DNA from: Paenibacillus oralis
GTDB lineage: Bacteria > Bacillota > Bacilli > Paenibacillales > Paenibacillaceae
Length of the DNA: 64,000 bases
Assembly (NCBI RefSeq): GCF_003863965.1
Contig: NZ_RRCN01000001.1
Location: 1,732,006-1,796,005, forward strand
Direction of reading: 5' to 3'
Shown here: positions 16,748 to 25,761 of the stretch, piece after piece
How the letters are laid out: each line of letters starts with the position of its first letter
Numbering within the stretch: position 1 is the stretch's first letter
The notes under the pieces: generated by a model
Seen by the model: the letters and a program-made list of their open reading frames with translations, nothing else
What the model was told of the DNA's origin: nothing
Database searches by the model: none
Program-made: the position numbers and the translations under genes

Positions 16748-16780
16748 AAAAGGCAGCTGGCTTTTGGTCAGCTGCCTTCA
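16748..16780 (-). terminator. Perfect hairpin terminator
   Basis: AAGGCAGCTG pairs with CAGCTGCCTT; on the minus strand TTTTTCC follows. It lies 26 bases from the left end of IS110 copy 2, so its gene may have been separated by the insertion. Confidence 0.65.
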
Positions 16781-16850
16781 AATGTCTTCATTGAGCTATA
16801 GTTTCCCGTTAGAATTCCTGTAGAATGAATAATTTGGACTTTGTACAAAA

Positions 16851-16928
16851 AAGAGCGCCTCTGTAACATGGGAGTTGGAAACGGGTCTACAGCCCTTTTA
16901 ATCTCACCATCCAGGAGGTCGCTCTACT
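16851..16928 (+). promoter_or_regulatory. IS110 leader fold covering the transposase RBS (copy 2)
   Basis: Outer helix AGAGCG-CCTC with GAGG-CGCTCT (one bulged T) holds the AGGAGG site. Inside are ATGGGAG with CTC-CCAT and a GGG/CCC hairpin. The divergent relic at 20368-20443 keeps the same three helices with changed bases (GCG-CTC/GAG-CGC; GATGGGA/TCCCATC). Confidence 0.5.
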
Positions 16929-18193
16929 ATGAAGTTTAAGGCTCAAGACAAACAAAATCAACTCATTGAAAACATTTCCTCATCGCATCTGGTTGTCGGC
17001 GTAGATATTGCCCAAGAGACTCACGTCGCCCGTGCGGTCAGCTTTCGGGGAATTGCTCTAGGATCGCCGCTGGAATTTGGCAACCACGACGAGGGATTTC
17101 AGCTGTTCAGCCGCTGGATTCGAGATCTGCTCAAATCTTACAAACTGAGCAAAGTTATTGTAGGTATGGAACCTACCGGCCACTACTGGCTGAGTCTGGC
17201 TCGCTGGTTTTCAGAGCAAGAGATTGAGGCGGTTCTTGTGAATCCCCACCTCGTCAAAAAGAACAAGGAAAATCGGGACAATACTCCCTCTAAAAGCGAC
17301 CGTAAGGACGCGCTTGTCATCGCAGATATGGTCAAAAACGGCTACTATTCCCCCGTACGTTTCAATCCGGAAGCCTACAAGGAACTGCGAATTCTCATGG
17401 CCAACCGAGACACGGTTACCAAACGGCTTAATAGCGCTGTTAACCAGATTCATCGCTGGGTAGATATTGTGTTCCCGGAACTGCGGCAAGTCTTTAAAAT
17501 CTTAACCTGCACAAGTAGCATTGCCACATTAAGGCTCTTTCCTCTTCCTACAGAAATTAGCCGTTTAACAACCGAGCAAGTCATAGCCGGCTGGAAACAA
17601 TATGTGAAACGTCACGCGGGTTTGCAGCGAGCCGCGCAGCTCATCGCATTGGCTAAACGCAGCGTTGGCGCTACACAGGCTTTGCACGCCTACAAGCTGC
17701 ACTTAAGTCAATTACTCGAAGAATACGACCTGGCCCAACGTCAGCTTGAGCAAATCGAAAATGAACTCCAACTCGTTCTTAAGCGCATCCCTTATGCGAA
17801 GAAGATGCTTGCTATTCAAGGTGTAATGCAATCAGCTTAGCCGGTATTTTAGGTGAAGCCGGTGATCTGAGTGGCTATGCTCACGGTAATGCTTTACTTC
17901 GACATGCAGGTCTTAACCTGGCTGAAGCCAGCTCAGGGAAATGGCGTGGAAAAATGGTACTTAGCAAGCGTGGCCGCCCTCGTCTCCGGCGCTTCCTTTA
18001 TCTCATGACGATGTGCATGGTTATGACTAATCCGGATGTTAGAGCCCTGCACCACTACAATGTCGATGTGAAAAAGCTCAAGAAAATGAAATCCATTATG
18101 AAACTATGCGGTAAAGTGGCTCGAATGCTCGTCAGTCTGGCAAAGAGCAACGAAGCATACAGTTCAGCTAAAGTGTTTCCGCAAGCGGCTTAA
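16929..18193 (+). pseudogene. IS110 transposase, single-base frameshift
   Basis: Identical to the copy 1 protein for the first 300 residues (all DEDD residues kept), then one lost A at about 17822 changes frame and stops at TAG 17838-17840. The C-terminal part (MVLSKRGRPRLRRFLYLMTM...) remains open in the shifted frame to 18193. The Transposase_20 domain with the proposed catalytic serine region is cut off, so this copy should not make active enzyme, though its ends could be mobilised by copy 1. Confidence 0.85.
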
Positions 18194-18562
18194 GAGCGTT
18201 ATTTCACCAGTTGATGCATTCGCAGGATGACAAGAAGCACGGAGTATCGGGAGACGTTGCGCAAAAGGGCTCGGACCCGTTCCGTTAGAAAAACCGACCT
18301 CCACCCCTTAGTTAGATGTGACGAAGGAATGATAGGGCTTGACCCGTTGAGACATGGGAGTGAGAATCGCTAGGGTGACGTGGAGACGTGCATGATATGG
18401 AACAAAGTGGGTATTGGACACAACACCCTTGTTCCCGCATGCCCTTTCTATAGTCCCCAGCCACCGACTCCCCCTGGATTCTTTGCTTTCATGTTTAGCT
18501 CAGGGTGAAATCCTGCGAATTCATGAGTCTGAGTGAGGAAACTGAATTATTTCGAGGGAGCG
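18194..18562 (+). ncRNA. Candidate bridge RNA region, IS110 copy 2
   Basis: Contains CGTTCCGTTAGAA at 18278-18290 (the last nine bases equal the element's left end) and the conserved block at 18351-18400 with the ACGT-GGAG-ACGT hairpin. RNA ends undetermined. Confidence 0.35.
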
Positions 18563-18764
18563 CAACAAACTTTTCGTTCTTTAAAGAGCACTGAAACTGC
18601 GATAATTGCTTTTTTACGTTCAAGGATTCTGAGACAGAAAAAACGTGACAAATCATAAAATAAGAATTAAATATAACGAGGTACGAAATATCGAATTACG
18701 TTATAATTGTAGTCGATATAGGCTGAGTACGTATGAGGCTGGAACGCTATAAACCGCAATAAAC

Positions 18765-18893
18765 ACGCTATTAAAGAAGAAGTGGATTGACCATGCGCCG
18801 AGCATGGAGGATCCCGACAGCAGGCGCAAAATGTACTCGATCACCGCAAATGGTCGGGAGGTTGCTACGCTTTGGCTTCTAACGCCAACAATA
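18765..18893 (+). pseudogene. PadR-like regulator fragment, followed by permease debris
   Basis: TLLKKKWIDHAPSMEDPDSR then RKMYSITANGREVATL matches the wing and end of a PadR-family winged helix. A short membrane-like piece (AVLLESLVVLILGYGIIRIR, about 18930-19010) follows in another frame and resembles the end of a permease. Both are relics. Confidence 0.55.
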
Positions 18894-19190
18894 TACACAA
18901 CTTCTTCGGGTGAGGACGGATCACGGCCACCATTATACCCGCAGTTTTGCTGGAAAGCCTGGTGGTGTTGATTCTCGGTTACGGCATTATCCGAATCCGC
19001 AAAAAATCGGGGATTAAGAGAATTAAGGGTGTTAGGCTAACTTGTTTAAAATTAAAGCGACAAGCAGGGACGAAAAAAATCCTAGACTGCCGCTGTTTTA
19101 TTCAACATATCCCTTAGTATGAATGAACCCAGCGAATAACAGCAGGCAGTTCTCATGCAAACAAAGACCCGAGTATCAGGCATTTTGTTT

Positions 19191-19823
19191 TTATTTGCGG
19201 GTGATTCGATCTTCTTGTGTCTTCGTATTTTGTTTATTTGCCTTATATGCGCAATACAGATTTAGCAAAATCATAAGGGGAAATATTATCCAGTTGAAAC
19301 CTCTGCCTAGAGCGAACGGTGTTTCGAATAGAAAAGCCCTTCAGAATGCTACTCCGTTTAAATCCCATAGTCCTGGAGTATAATATAGCGATTTCGGTTC
19401 AAGCATTACCCCCGGATCGATCGTGTCTGTAGAAATGAGTGCCGCCAGTAAAGGAATGAAGGAAACAGCTAATGTAGCCCACATATATGATAACCGCTTA
19501 TATCGCCCGGCTTTGGAATCGACATCCGAAAAAATATCTTCATTTCCCTGTTTATCTGTTTTCTTAAAATATTGATATCCCGAGCTTCTCGTTCCAGCGA
19601 TATGTTCCCAGCCGCTGTCCTCAAATAAAGCACAATAATCTTCGAAATCCTCACGCTTTTTAAAGAAGCGGTAGTCCATTTTGATAATGGAAATTTCCGG
19701 ATTCCCAAACTCGAACTCATAGCCGAACGACGTTTTTCTTGTGAAACGGTAACCCTGCTTCGCCATTTCATTCAGCCAGTTTTCTTCTTTGTCGAACCTA
19801 GTAAAAAATTTGTATTTCATCAT
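19191..19823 (-). pseudogene. DUF2812 membrane protein with one in-frame stop
   Basis: MMKYKFFTRFDKEENWLNEM begins a DUF2812 domain (KYKFF..FDKEE-x-WLNEMA-x-QGYRF, then the YQYFKK segment), followed by two membrane segments. The frame meets TGA at 19343-19341 (DLNGVAF-stop), but the same frame continues RAFLFETPFALGRGFNWIIF to TAA at 19193-19191. A TGG to TGA change explains it and restores 211 codons. DUF2812 genes usually sit after a PadR regulator, as here (19842-20153, 18 bases upstream), and are thought to be under its control. Confidence 0.7.
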
Positions 19824-19841
19824 ACGCTTTTTCCCCCATTC

Positions 19842-20153
19842 TTATTTCAATCGATCGATCGTCACGTCAATCATTTGTTTCATTCGTTCGAAATCGAGGA
19901 GCAATATTTCCGACCCTTTGTTTGTAATGGTGTATACCTTACGGCGGCTGTCCTTGTTGGGCACAGGCTGAATGAACTTCAGCTTAACCAACTTCTCAAT
20001 CGCGCCGTATAGAGTACCCGCAGCCATTCGAACTTGCCCGCTGCTGAGTTCCTCCACCTTCTGCATTATTAGATAACCGTGCGCCGGCTCGATCAAGGCC
20101 AACAGAATGTAATAAACCGTTTCGGTCAACGGCAAGTGCTTATTTCTCTCAAT
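19842..20153 (-). CDS. PadR-family transcriptional regulator, possible ATT start
   Basis: HLPLTETVYYILLALIEPAH, GYLIMQKVEELSSGQVRMAA and GTLYGAIEKLVKLKFI form the PadR winged helix; the C-terminal helix (FERMKQMIDVTIDRLK) would dimerise. Homologues begin MERNKHLPLTE; here the codon at that place is ATT (20153-20151), 6 bases after AGGAGG, so initiation is either at ATT or the start has been mutated. An in-frame TTG at 20204 has no ribosome binding site. It probably represses itself and the DUF2812 gene downstream. Confidence 0.7.
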   Translation of the reverse strand: MERNKHLPLTETVYYILLALIEPAHGYLIMQKVEELSSGQVRMAAGTLYGAIEKLVKLKFIQPVPNKDSRRKVYTITNKGSEILLLDFERMKQMIDVTIDRLK

Positions 20154-20326
20154 TCCTATCCTCCTGGCAAAAAAATTTAATAACCCATATCTATATAATG
20201 CCAAAATGTAAATTATACTTTATACAGTACAACTATATACTGCAACAAAAAAACGAAAGAAATAACATAGCCTTAACATTGTTCTAGTTGTTGTGGTGAT
20301 GTTCTGATCCATTCCACTATCGTTCC

Positions 20327-21575
20327 CAGTTAGCATTCCTGTGGAGCGTTAGATTCCCGCATTGCAATAAAACGAGCGCCTCAGTACGATGGGAGTACGC
20401 AACGGGTCATAGCCCATAAATCCCATCATCCAGGAGACGCCCTGAAGTTCAAATCGCAGGACAAACAAAATCAACGAATCGAAAAAATAACTGCCCAACA
20501 TCTGGTCGTCGGGATCGATATCGCTCAGTTAACGCATATCGCTCGGGCTGTTAACTTTCGTGGGATTGCGCTTGGTCATCCCCTGTCTTTCTCGAATGAT
20601 GAAGAAGGCTTTCAAACCCTTCTTCATTGGATTCACGCGCTGCAAGCAACGCATCGCCTAACTGCAGCTATCGTATTCATGAACCTACTGATCATTACTG
20701 GCTGTGAATCTCTCTAACTGGCTCTCCGAACGTTGGCACCCTTTGTCTTTTTCCAGCCCCCGAAGATCTGAGTAAGTTGCAGCCTCAAGACGTCATAGCT
20801 GGTTGGAAAACCCTTATGAAACGGCATTCTGGGAGCGGAGGTCTCGAGCGCTTATCTCGCTAGCTGGTAGTTCTGTTGGATCTAAACAAGCCACGCATGC
20901 CTACAAGCTTCACTTGAATCAGTTGCTAGATGAATATGACCTTGCTTGCCGGCAGCTAGCAACGGTAGAGACAGCGATTATTGCCGTATTAGATCGGATT
21001 CCTTTTGCGAAATCCATGTTTGAAGTAAAAGGGATTAGTGCTATTTCACTGGCTGGTATTCTCGGCGAGGCAGGGGATTTAAGCGGTATTGTTCACGGCA
21101 ATGCCCTGCTGCGGCTGGCCTCAACCTCGCAGAAGCAAGCTCAGGCAAATGGACCGGACAGATCAGCAACGCCTCCGCCGCTTCATCTCTTGATGGCCAT
21201 GAGTTTAGTAGCGAACAATCCGGAATTCAAAGCCATGCACGCGTATAATGTTACAGGTAAAAAAGATAAAGAAAATGAGATTATGAAGCTGTGTGGTAAA
21301 TTAGCTCGCGTCACTCGTTGGAATGGCTCGCAGCGGCGAAGCCTACAATCCTTCTAGAACGACGCCAATCCAGTTAGTAGCTTAACCTATACTTACCGTT
21401 TCGTCGTACGAATTTTGGCCTTATTCGCGGGATTTCATAAGAAAGCAAGGAGTGATACATGGGAGTGAAAACCTCCAGGGGCGGCGTGGAGAAGCGTCAG
21501 TAGACGGAAGGATATGGGTTTTAACCTCCCCCTTTGGTGTTGGAAAACATGAAGAAACTGTACGTAGCATCATGA
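20327..21575 (+). mobile_element. Divergent IS110-type relic
   Basis: Left end CAGTTAGCATTCCTG (compare CCGTTAGAATTCCTG in the other copies). The leader keeps the RBS-covering fold. The transposase is broken into pieces: LKFKSQDKQNQRIEKITAQH and LVVGIDIAQLTHIARAVNFR at 20443-20700, then a deletion, then 20803-21357 (DLSGIVHGNALLRLAS...). The 3' noncoding part from 21361 keeps a conserved block at 21460-21520. The right end is uncertain. It is a cousin of the two intact-length copies, roughly two thirds identical in protein. Confidence 0.75.
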
Positions 21576-21591
21576 TTGGAACCCTGCAGCA

Positions 21592-21750
21592 TAAAAATGG
21601 AGGCTACTGTTTAAAAAATATCCATCATCGGCTTGAGATATGTTTGGATATCCTTATGGTTTAGCAATCGATAGCAAAGTCGGTACGGGTACGAAGGTTA
21701 ATGTACAAGTCTCTCAAAAGGCATACCAACGAAAGAGGGATATACACCGA
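21592..21750 (+). pseudogene. Sensor histidine kinase C-terminal fragment
   Basis: LKNIHHRLEI, then after a frameshift MFGYPYGLAIDSKVGTGTKV and NVQVSQK: the end of the GHKL ATPase domain of YesM/LytS-type kinases (GIGLxNIxxRL...YG..I.S..G.GT.V). The remainder is missing. Confidence 0.5.
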
Positions 21751-21974
21751 ACCGCACTACTTTTTATGACAAATCGCTGGCATTGGCAATTCGCGCCTTG
21801 TAGTGGCCCCTTAATACCCCTGATCCATCAAATTTTTCTGCCCATTTCCCAAACCGCTACACAAAACATCGAACGCGATATCGCATTTTTGAGTCCTATA
21901 TTATAGGCAGGCGCATATTAAATGATTTGGCCATATAATGAGGCATATTTCTTATTTCTTTTGGAGGTTACCAT

Positions 21975-23283
21975 ATGGATCAATATCATTTCATCGGCAT
22001 TAAGGGTTGCGGAATGAGCGCCATGGCGCAAATTCTTCATGATCTTGGAAATGAAGTACAAGGGGAAGACACAGAATCTATACTTTTTACACAGTCGCTT
22101 CTCGAAAAGCGAAAAATCCCCGCATATCCGTTCGGGAATGCCCCTTTATCCCGCGACATGAAAGTCATCGCTTCAAACGCATTCGGCGACGAGCATCCTT
22201 CCCTCGTCAACTGCAAGAAAATGGGCCTCTCTGTTGTGCGATATCACCACTTTCTTAGCGAGTTGATAAAGGACTACACGAGCATAGCGGTTGCCGGTTC
22301 TCATGGAAAAACGACAACGACTGGGATGATGGCTCATGTGTTTGGAGAAATCGAACCTACGTGCCATCTTATTGGTGACGGGACCGGCAAAGGGCACCCC
22401 GACGCACGCTTGTTTATTTTTGAAAGCTGTGAATATAGGCGGCATTTCCTTGCTTATCAACCGGATATTGCGGTGATTACAAATATCGATTTTGATCACC
22501 CGGACTATTTTGTTGACCTGGATGATGTATGCGATGCATTTGAACAAATGGCTTCTAGGACACGAAAGCAATTGGTCGTGTGCGGGGATGATCCACAAAT
22601 ACAAGCTATGCGTCGAACCTGTAGCCCAAGAGTATTATATTATGGCTTTGGGAAACATAACGATTTAAGAGCATCCGAACCGAACATTAAGGATAACAAG
22701 CTGCATTTCGATGTTTATTTTATGGATGTAAGGGTAAATCAATTTTCTATTCCGATATACGGGAAACATAATATTCTGAATGCCTTAGCTGTAATCGGTG
22801 TTGCGCTGACTTTAGGGCTCGATTTGAATATCGTTAGGAACCAATTGGCAGCGTTTCCGGGCGTTAAACGAAGATTGTCTGAAAGGGAATGCCAATCAAA
22901 CATCCTAATAAGACGACTACGCCCATCATCCATCAGAAATTAGGGCAACTCTCGAAGCTGTGAGAAGTAAGTATCCGCGAAAAAAGATCGTTGGGGTATT
23001 TCAGCCCCACACCTTTAGTCGTTTAGCAAAATTTCTTGACGATTTCGCCCATTCGCTAAATCATGCCGACGATATATTTTTATGTCCAATTTCCAGTTCC
23101 GCTAGGGAGGGTAGGGGGAACATCTCAATAGAAGACTTACAGGAACGGATCCCGAATGCCCGCCTCGTTTCGGATAATATTGCTGCGGATTTATCGCTTT
23201 ATAAGAACTCCGTTTTTGTTTTTATGGGGGCAGGCGATATACAGAAATATCAAGAAAATTTGCTGGAATTGTCCTACCGATAG
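21975..23283 (+). pseudogene. murC: UDP-N-acetylmuramate--L-alanine ligase, one-base insertion
   Basis: ATG with GGAGG upstream starts MDQYHFIGIKGCGMSAMAQI, the MurC glycine-rich nucleotide site. AVAGSHGKTTTTGMMAHVFG is the ATP P-loop, ITNIDFDHPDYF the central domain motif and FPGVKRRLSE the C-domain start. One extra A at about 22909 (ATAAGACGAC) breaks the frame just before DDYAHHPSEIRATLEAVRSK, which continues QPHTFSR and FVFMGAGDIQKY to TAG. Corrected length is about 435 residues, normal for MurC. Since murC is essential, either another copy exists elsewhere or the insertion is an assembly error. Confidence 0.85.
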
Positions 23284-23306
23284 ACCATTCGAAAGTTCCG
23301 CAAACA

Positions 23307-23337
23307 AATACTGCCCGATCTTGCTACGGGCAGTATT
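23307..23337. terminator. Perfect 11-bp hairpin between murC and ferredoxin relic
   Basis: AATACTGCCCG pairs with CGGGCAGTATT around 9 bases. It has no strong T tract; it overlaps the 3' end of the ferredoxin relic. Confidence 0.5.
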
Positions 23338-23524
23338 GCATTCAACATTCGCATCTCCTTCATATAAATGTTCTGGTTTCTGCGATTCCATGGTTGAGAT
23401 CTCCTTCTTGAGAGTATATTCTAGCTAGACCCTCCCCATCATAATTAAAGATATCGGTGGAAGCGGCCCCACATGCCCCGCAAGTGATGCATGTCGCCTT
23501 GCTCACTATCGAATATTTCGCCAT
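23310..23524 (-). pseudogene. 4Fe-4S ferredoxin relic
   Basis: MAKYSIVSKATCITCGACGA carries three of the four cluster cysteines (C-x2-C-x2-C), and TDIFNYDGEGLA follows, as in Bacillus Fer. A frameshift near 23390 is followed by KPEHLYEGDANVECNTARSK, where the fourth cysteine region is recognisable (VEC-x-TARSKI for the usual EGCPTDSI). No good ribosome binding site is seen. Probably dead. Confidence 0.6.
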
Positions 23525-23554
23525 GATTCTTATGGATTGCCTTCGGACCCACCA

Positions 23555-24155
23555 TCACCGGGGCCGAAGTTCATAAAGGCGTTTTTTAGCTAATACCCAA
23601 GCATCCTTACCATGCAATATTTTAGGGAAAAGCTTCATTCTTTGGGCAGCTAGAGATGTAAGGCCACCATCGATGAAGGATATACCTTCATCTAACTTTA
23701 TTGAAAATGAATCAAATGCTGCCGGATCGTTCCGATCCAAATAGACAAGAAAAGAGCCCATGCTTTGTTCCAGCGATTTGAACCCTATGGAAAAGTATTG
23801 GTTAAGATCATTTAACGGAAGTCTAACGTCGGGCGGCAATGTATCCGGAAAGGTAAGTTTGGAAAAAACGACGGAAGCATTGCCAAACGTTTTTTCTGCC
23901 TCCGTGATTGTAGAGGTCAATATTGCATTGTCTTCCACTGTGTCGAGTTTTTCCAATGGTAAGCCCCTTCTCGATGAGATCGTAAACTTTATTTTCGTAG
24001 GCCAGGAATTGGTTTTTTTGCTTTACGGTATATTGGTCTTGGGCCGAGGCGGGCTGATGGCCACAAAAACTGAGTGGAAATAGCAATAGAACGGCGAGAG
24101 TGAATTTCCCGGTGTTTTCCAACCAACGTTTCCATGTTGATTTTGTCATATTCAT
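23555..24155 (-). pseudogene. Secreted helical protein, frameshifted (paralogue of 54211-54819)
   Basis: ATG overlaps the deacetylase stop (ATGA). MNMTKSTWKRWLENTGKFTL is a signal peptide (cleavage near ASA-QDQ), then YENKVYDLIEKGL. At about 23960 the frame shifts and continues LEKLDTVEDNAILTSTITEA, GFKSLEQSMGSFLVYLDRND and IDGGLTSLAAQRMKLFPKIL to the end. Aligned with the intact 202-residue protein at 54211, the two share YxLIxxGLxPLEK, GFKxLEQSMGxF and DGGLT. Helical, extracellular, unknown role; always next to a deacetylase here. Confidence 0.7.
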
Positions 24156-24985
24156 TGCCCCTCTCGCAGGTCTAATAATTCAGGGATCGTAACTAATTTT
24201 ATACCGTCGCTTCTTAGCTTTTTAATAATGTCGGGTAAGGCATGGACTGTCCCAGATAAGTCCTCCCCTGTTCCCCCCGCTGCGTGTTGTAGAACAATGG
24301 AACCTTGATGTACGTGGGATAGAATGTTCGTTTTCACCTGCTCCGCATTCAACCCTTTCCAATCCAACGAATCAACGTTCCAGAATATAATTTTTTTATG
24401 CTGACTGGCCAACCATTGAATTTGTATTTCACTTATATTCCCGTATGGGGGTCTGATGAGCATCGGTTTATACCCCGTAATGGACCGAACTAAACCATCC
24501 GTTTTGGTCACTTGGTTGCGGAAATCGGCGTCGCTTAATTTTGGCAAGTTCGCATGGTTATAGGAATGGTTACCCACGACATGGCCTTCGTCGGCCATTC
24601 TTTTTATAATCTCCGGATGGGCCTCGACACGGTTACCGATAACGAAAAAGGTTGCCTTTACATCTTCCTTTTTTAAAACATCAAGTATCTGTGGGGTGAA
24701 CCGATCATCGGGCGCGTCGTCGAAGGTTAGAGCCACTTCGCGTTTTGTTGGGGAGCCATTCAATAGAAAAGTGCTTTTATATTTCGCACGTAAATCGGCA
24801 AGAGATAATGGATGAGGGGCGCGTACTGAACCTTCCGAGCCGTCCAACAAATTCGGCGTGCGAGAGGTCTGGACGTCATAGTTTTTAATTTCTTCCGGCT
24901 CAGGTGAAACTTGATTCGATTTATATTGTGCGCAGCCGGAGCAAATAATTAAAGCCAGTAAGGGAATGACCCAAATAGATCTCAT
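24152..24985 (-). CDS. Polysaccharide deacetylase lipoprotein (NodB domain)
   Basis: 277 residues with a lipobox (LALIICSGC, Cys at about 18), a linker, then a complete NodB domain: motif 1 TFDDAPDD, motif 2 GNHSYNHANLP (metal His pair), motif 3 RPPYGN, motif 4 FWNVDSLDW, motif 5 LQHAAGG. This fits a PdaA/PdaC-like enzyme removing N-acetyl groups from peptidoglycan or a related glycan at the cell or forespore surface. The 3' end overlaps the start of the secreted helical-protein gene, so they are co-translated. A second, ruined copy lies at 53898-54214. Length and motifs are normal and the gene looks intact. Confidence 0.9.
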   Translation of the reverse strand: MRSIWVIPLLALIICSGCAQYKSNQVSPEPEEIKNYDVQTSRTPNLLDGSEGSVRAPHPLSLADLRAKYKSTFLLNGSPTKREVALTFDDAPDDRFTPQILDVLKKEDVKATFFVIGNRVEAHPEIIKRMADEGHVVGNHSYNHANLPKLSDADFRNQVTKTDGLVRSITGYKPMLIRPPYGNISEIQIQWLASQHKKIIFWNVDSLDWKGLNAEQVKTNILSHVHQGSIVLQHAAGGTGEDLSGTVHALPDIIKKLRSDGIKLVTIPELLDLREGQ

Positions 24986-25761
24986 CGGGATTAAACTCCT
25001 TCGCTAATTTTGAATGAAATTCGATATTTATCATCCCCTCCTTTCCCAAGGATATACTTTTGCGTTACGTCCACATTTTGGAAGGTCTAAGAAATGAAAT
25101 TTGTGATACTTATAAAAAGTGTTGGCGTTATTATTATTTTTTGGTCTTTCCTCCATTGCGCTACGCCGGAAATAAGTAAGGTCGATTTATTAAATTGAGC
25201 ATGGGAGGGTCGTTTGGGAAACGAATAACTCAGAAGCTATACAAAAAGAAGCCAAAAAGTGGATTCACCATTAACGGAACCTATCCGGGTAGAGAACGAA
25301 CTCATGGATACAACTATTCGAGAGATGTGAGATGGCCAGCAAGATATTTAGTGTATTTCTCGGCGGATATTCGCCCCTTTTTAAGGAATTGGGAATATGG
25401 AAATTTGTTAACGATAAAAAATATGCATTTACAATCGGGTAATAAACGTGAACGTTGATTCTTTAGGGTGGATTTGAAAGGTGACATCTCTAATGAAATT
25501 GTTCTTATCCCATATTATTAGATATCTGAGACAAAAGCTGTTCCCCAAAGTTGTTACGTCACTAATCTCTGGGGTAAAGTTATGCCTGCAAGCATTTCAA
25601 ATTCATTTGAAATGCTAAATTAACAGCCGAAAACCATCGATCTAAAACAGGTCGATGGTTTCTTTATGATCAGATGGGTAGGAATACAGACAAGTTAATG
25701 CCCATAAATTTATTGTTAAAGAGGTATTTTCCGAAATATAAACACGAAACGAGGTGAGAGC
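24986..25761. other. Mostly noncoding
   Basis: An 87-codon plus frame (25195-25458) lacks a ribosome binding site and family character. Two hairpins occur: GCATTTCAAAT/ATTTGAAATGC near 25590-25615, and the terminator-like one at 25631-25666. Nothing else recognised. Confidence 0.4.
25629..25666 (+). terminator. Terminator-like hairpin upstream of DUF2935 gene
   Basis: AAACCATCGA-C pairs with GTCGATGGTTT, followed by CTTTAT. It may end a lost plus-strand gene. Confidence 0.6.

Larger units (their letters stand above)
16806..18562 (+). mobile_element. IS110-type insertion sequence, copy 2 (frameshifted)
   Basis: 1757 bases, inverted relative to copy 1 and nearly identical. Both ends are defined by the loss of match between copies. 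It differs by one missing A in the transposase (GTAAATGC in copy 1, GTAATGC here at about 17822). Left flank GTTTC; right flank begins CAACAAAC. Confidence 0.85.
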
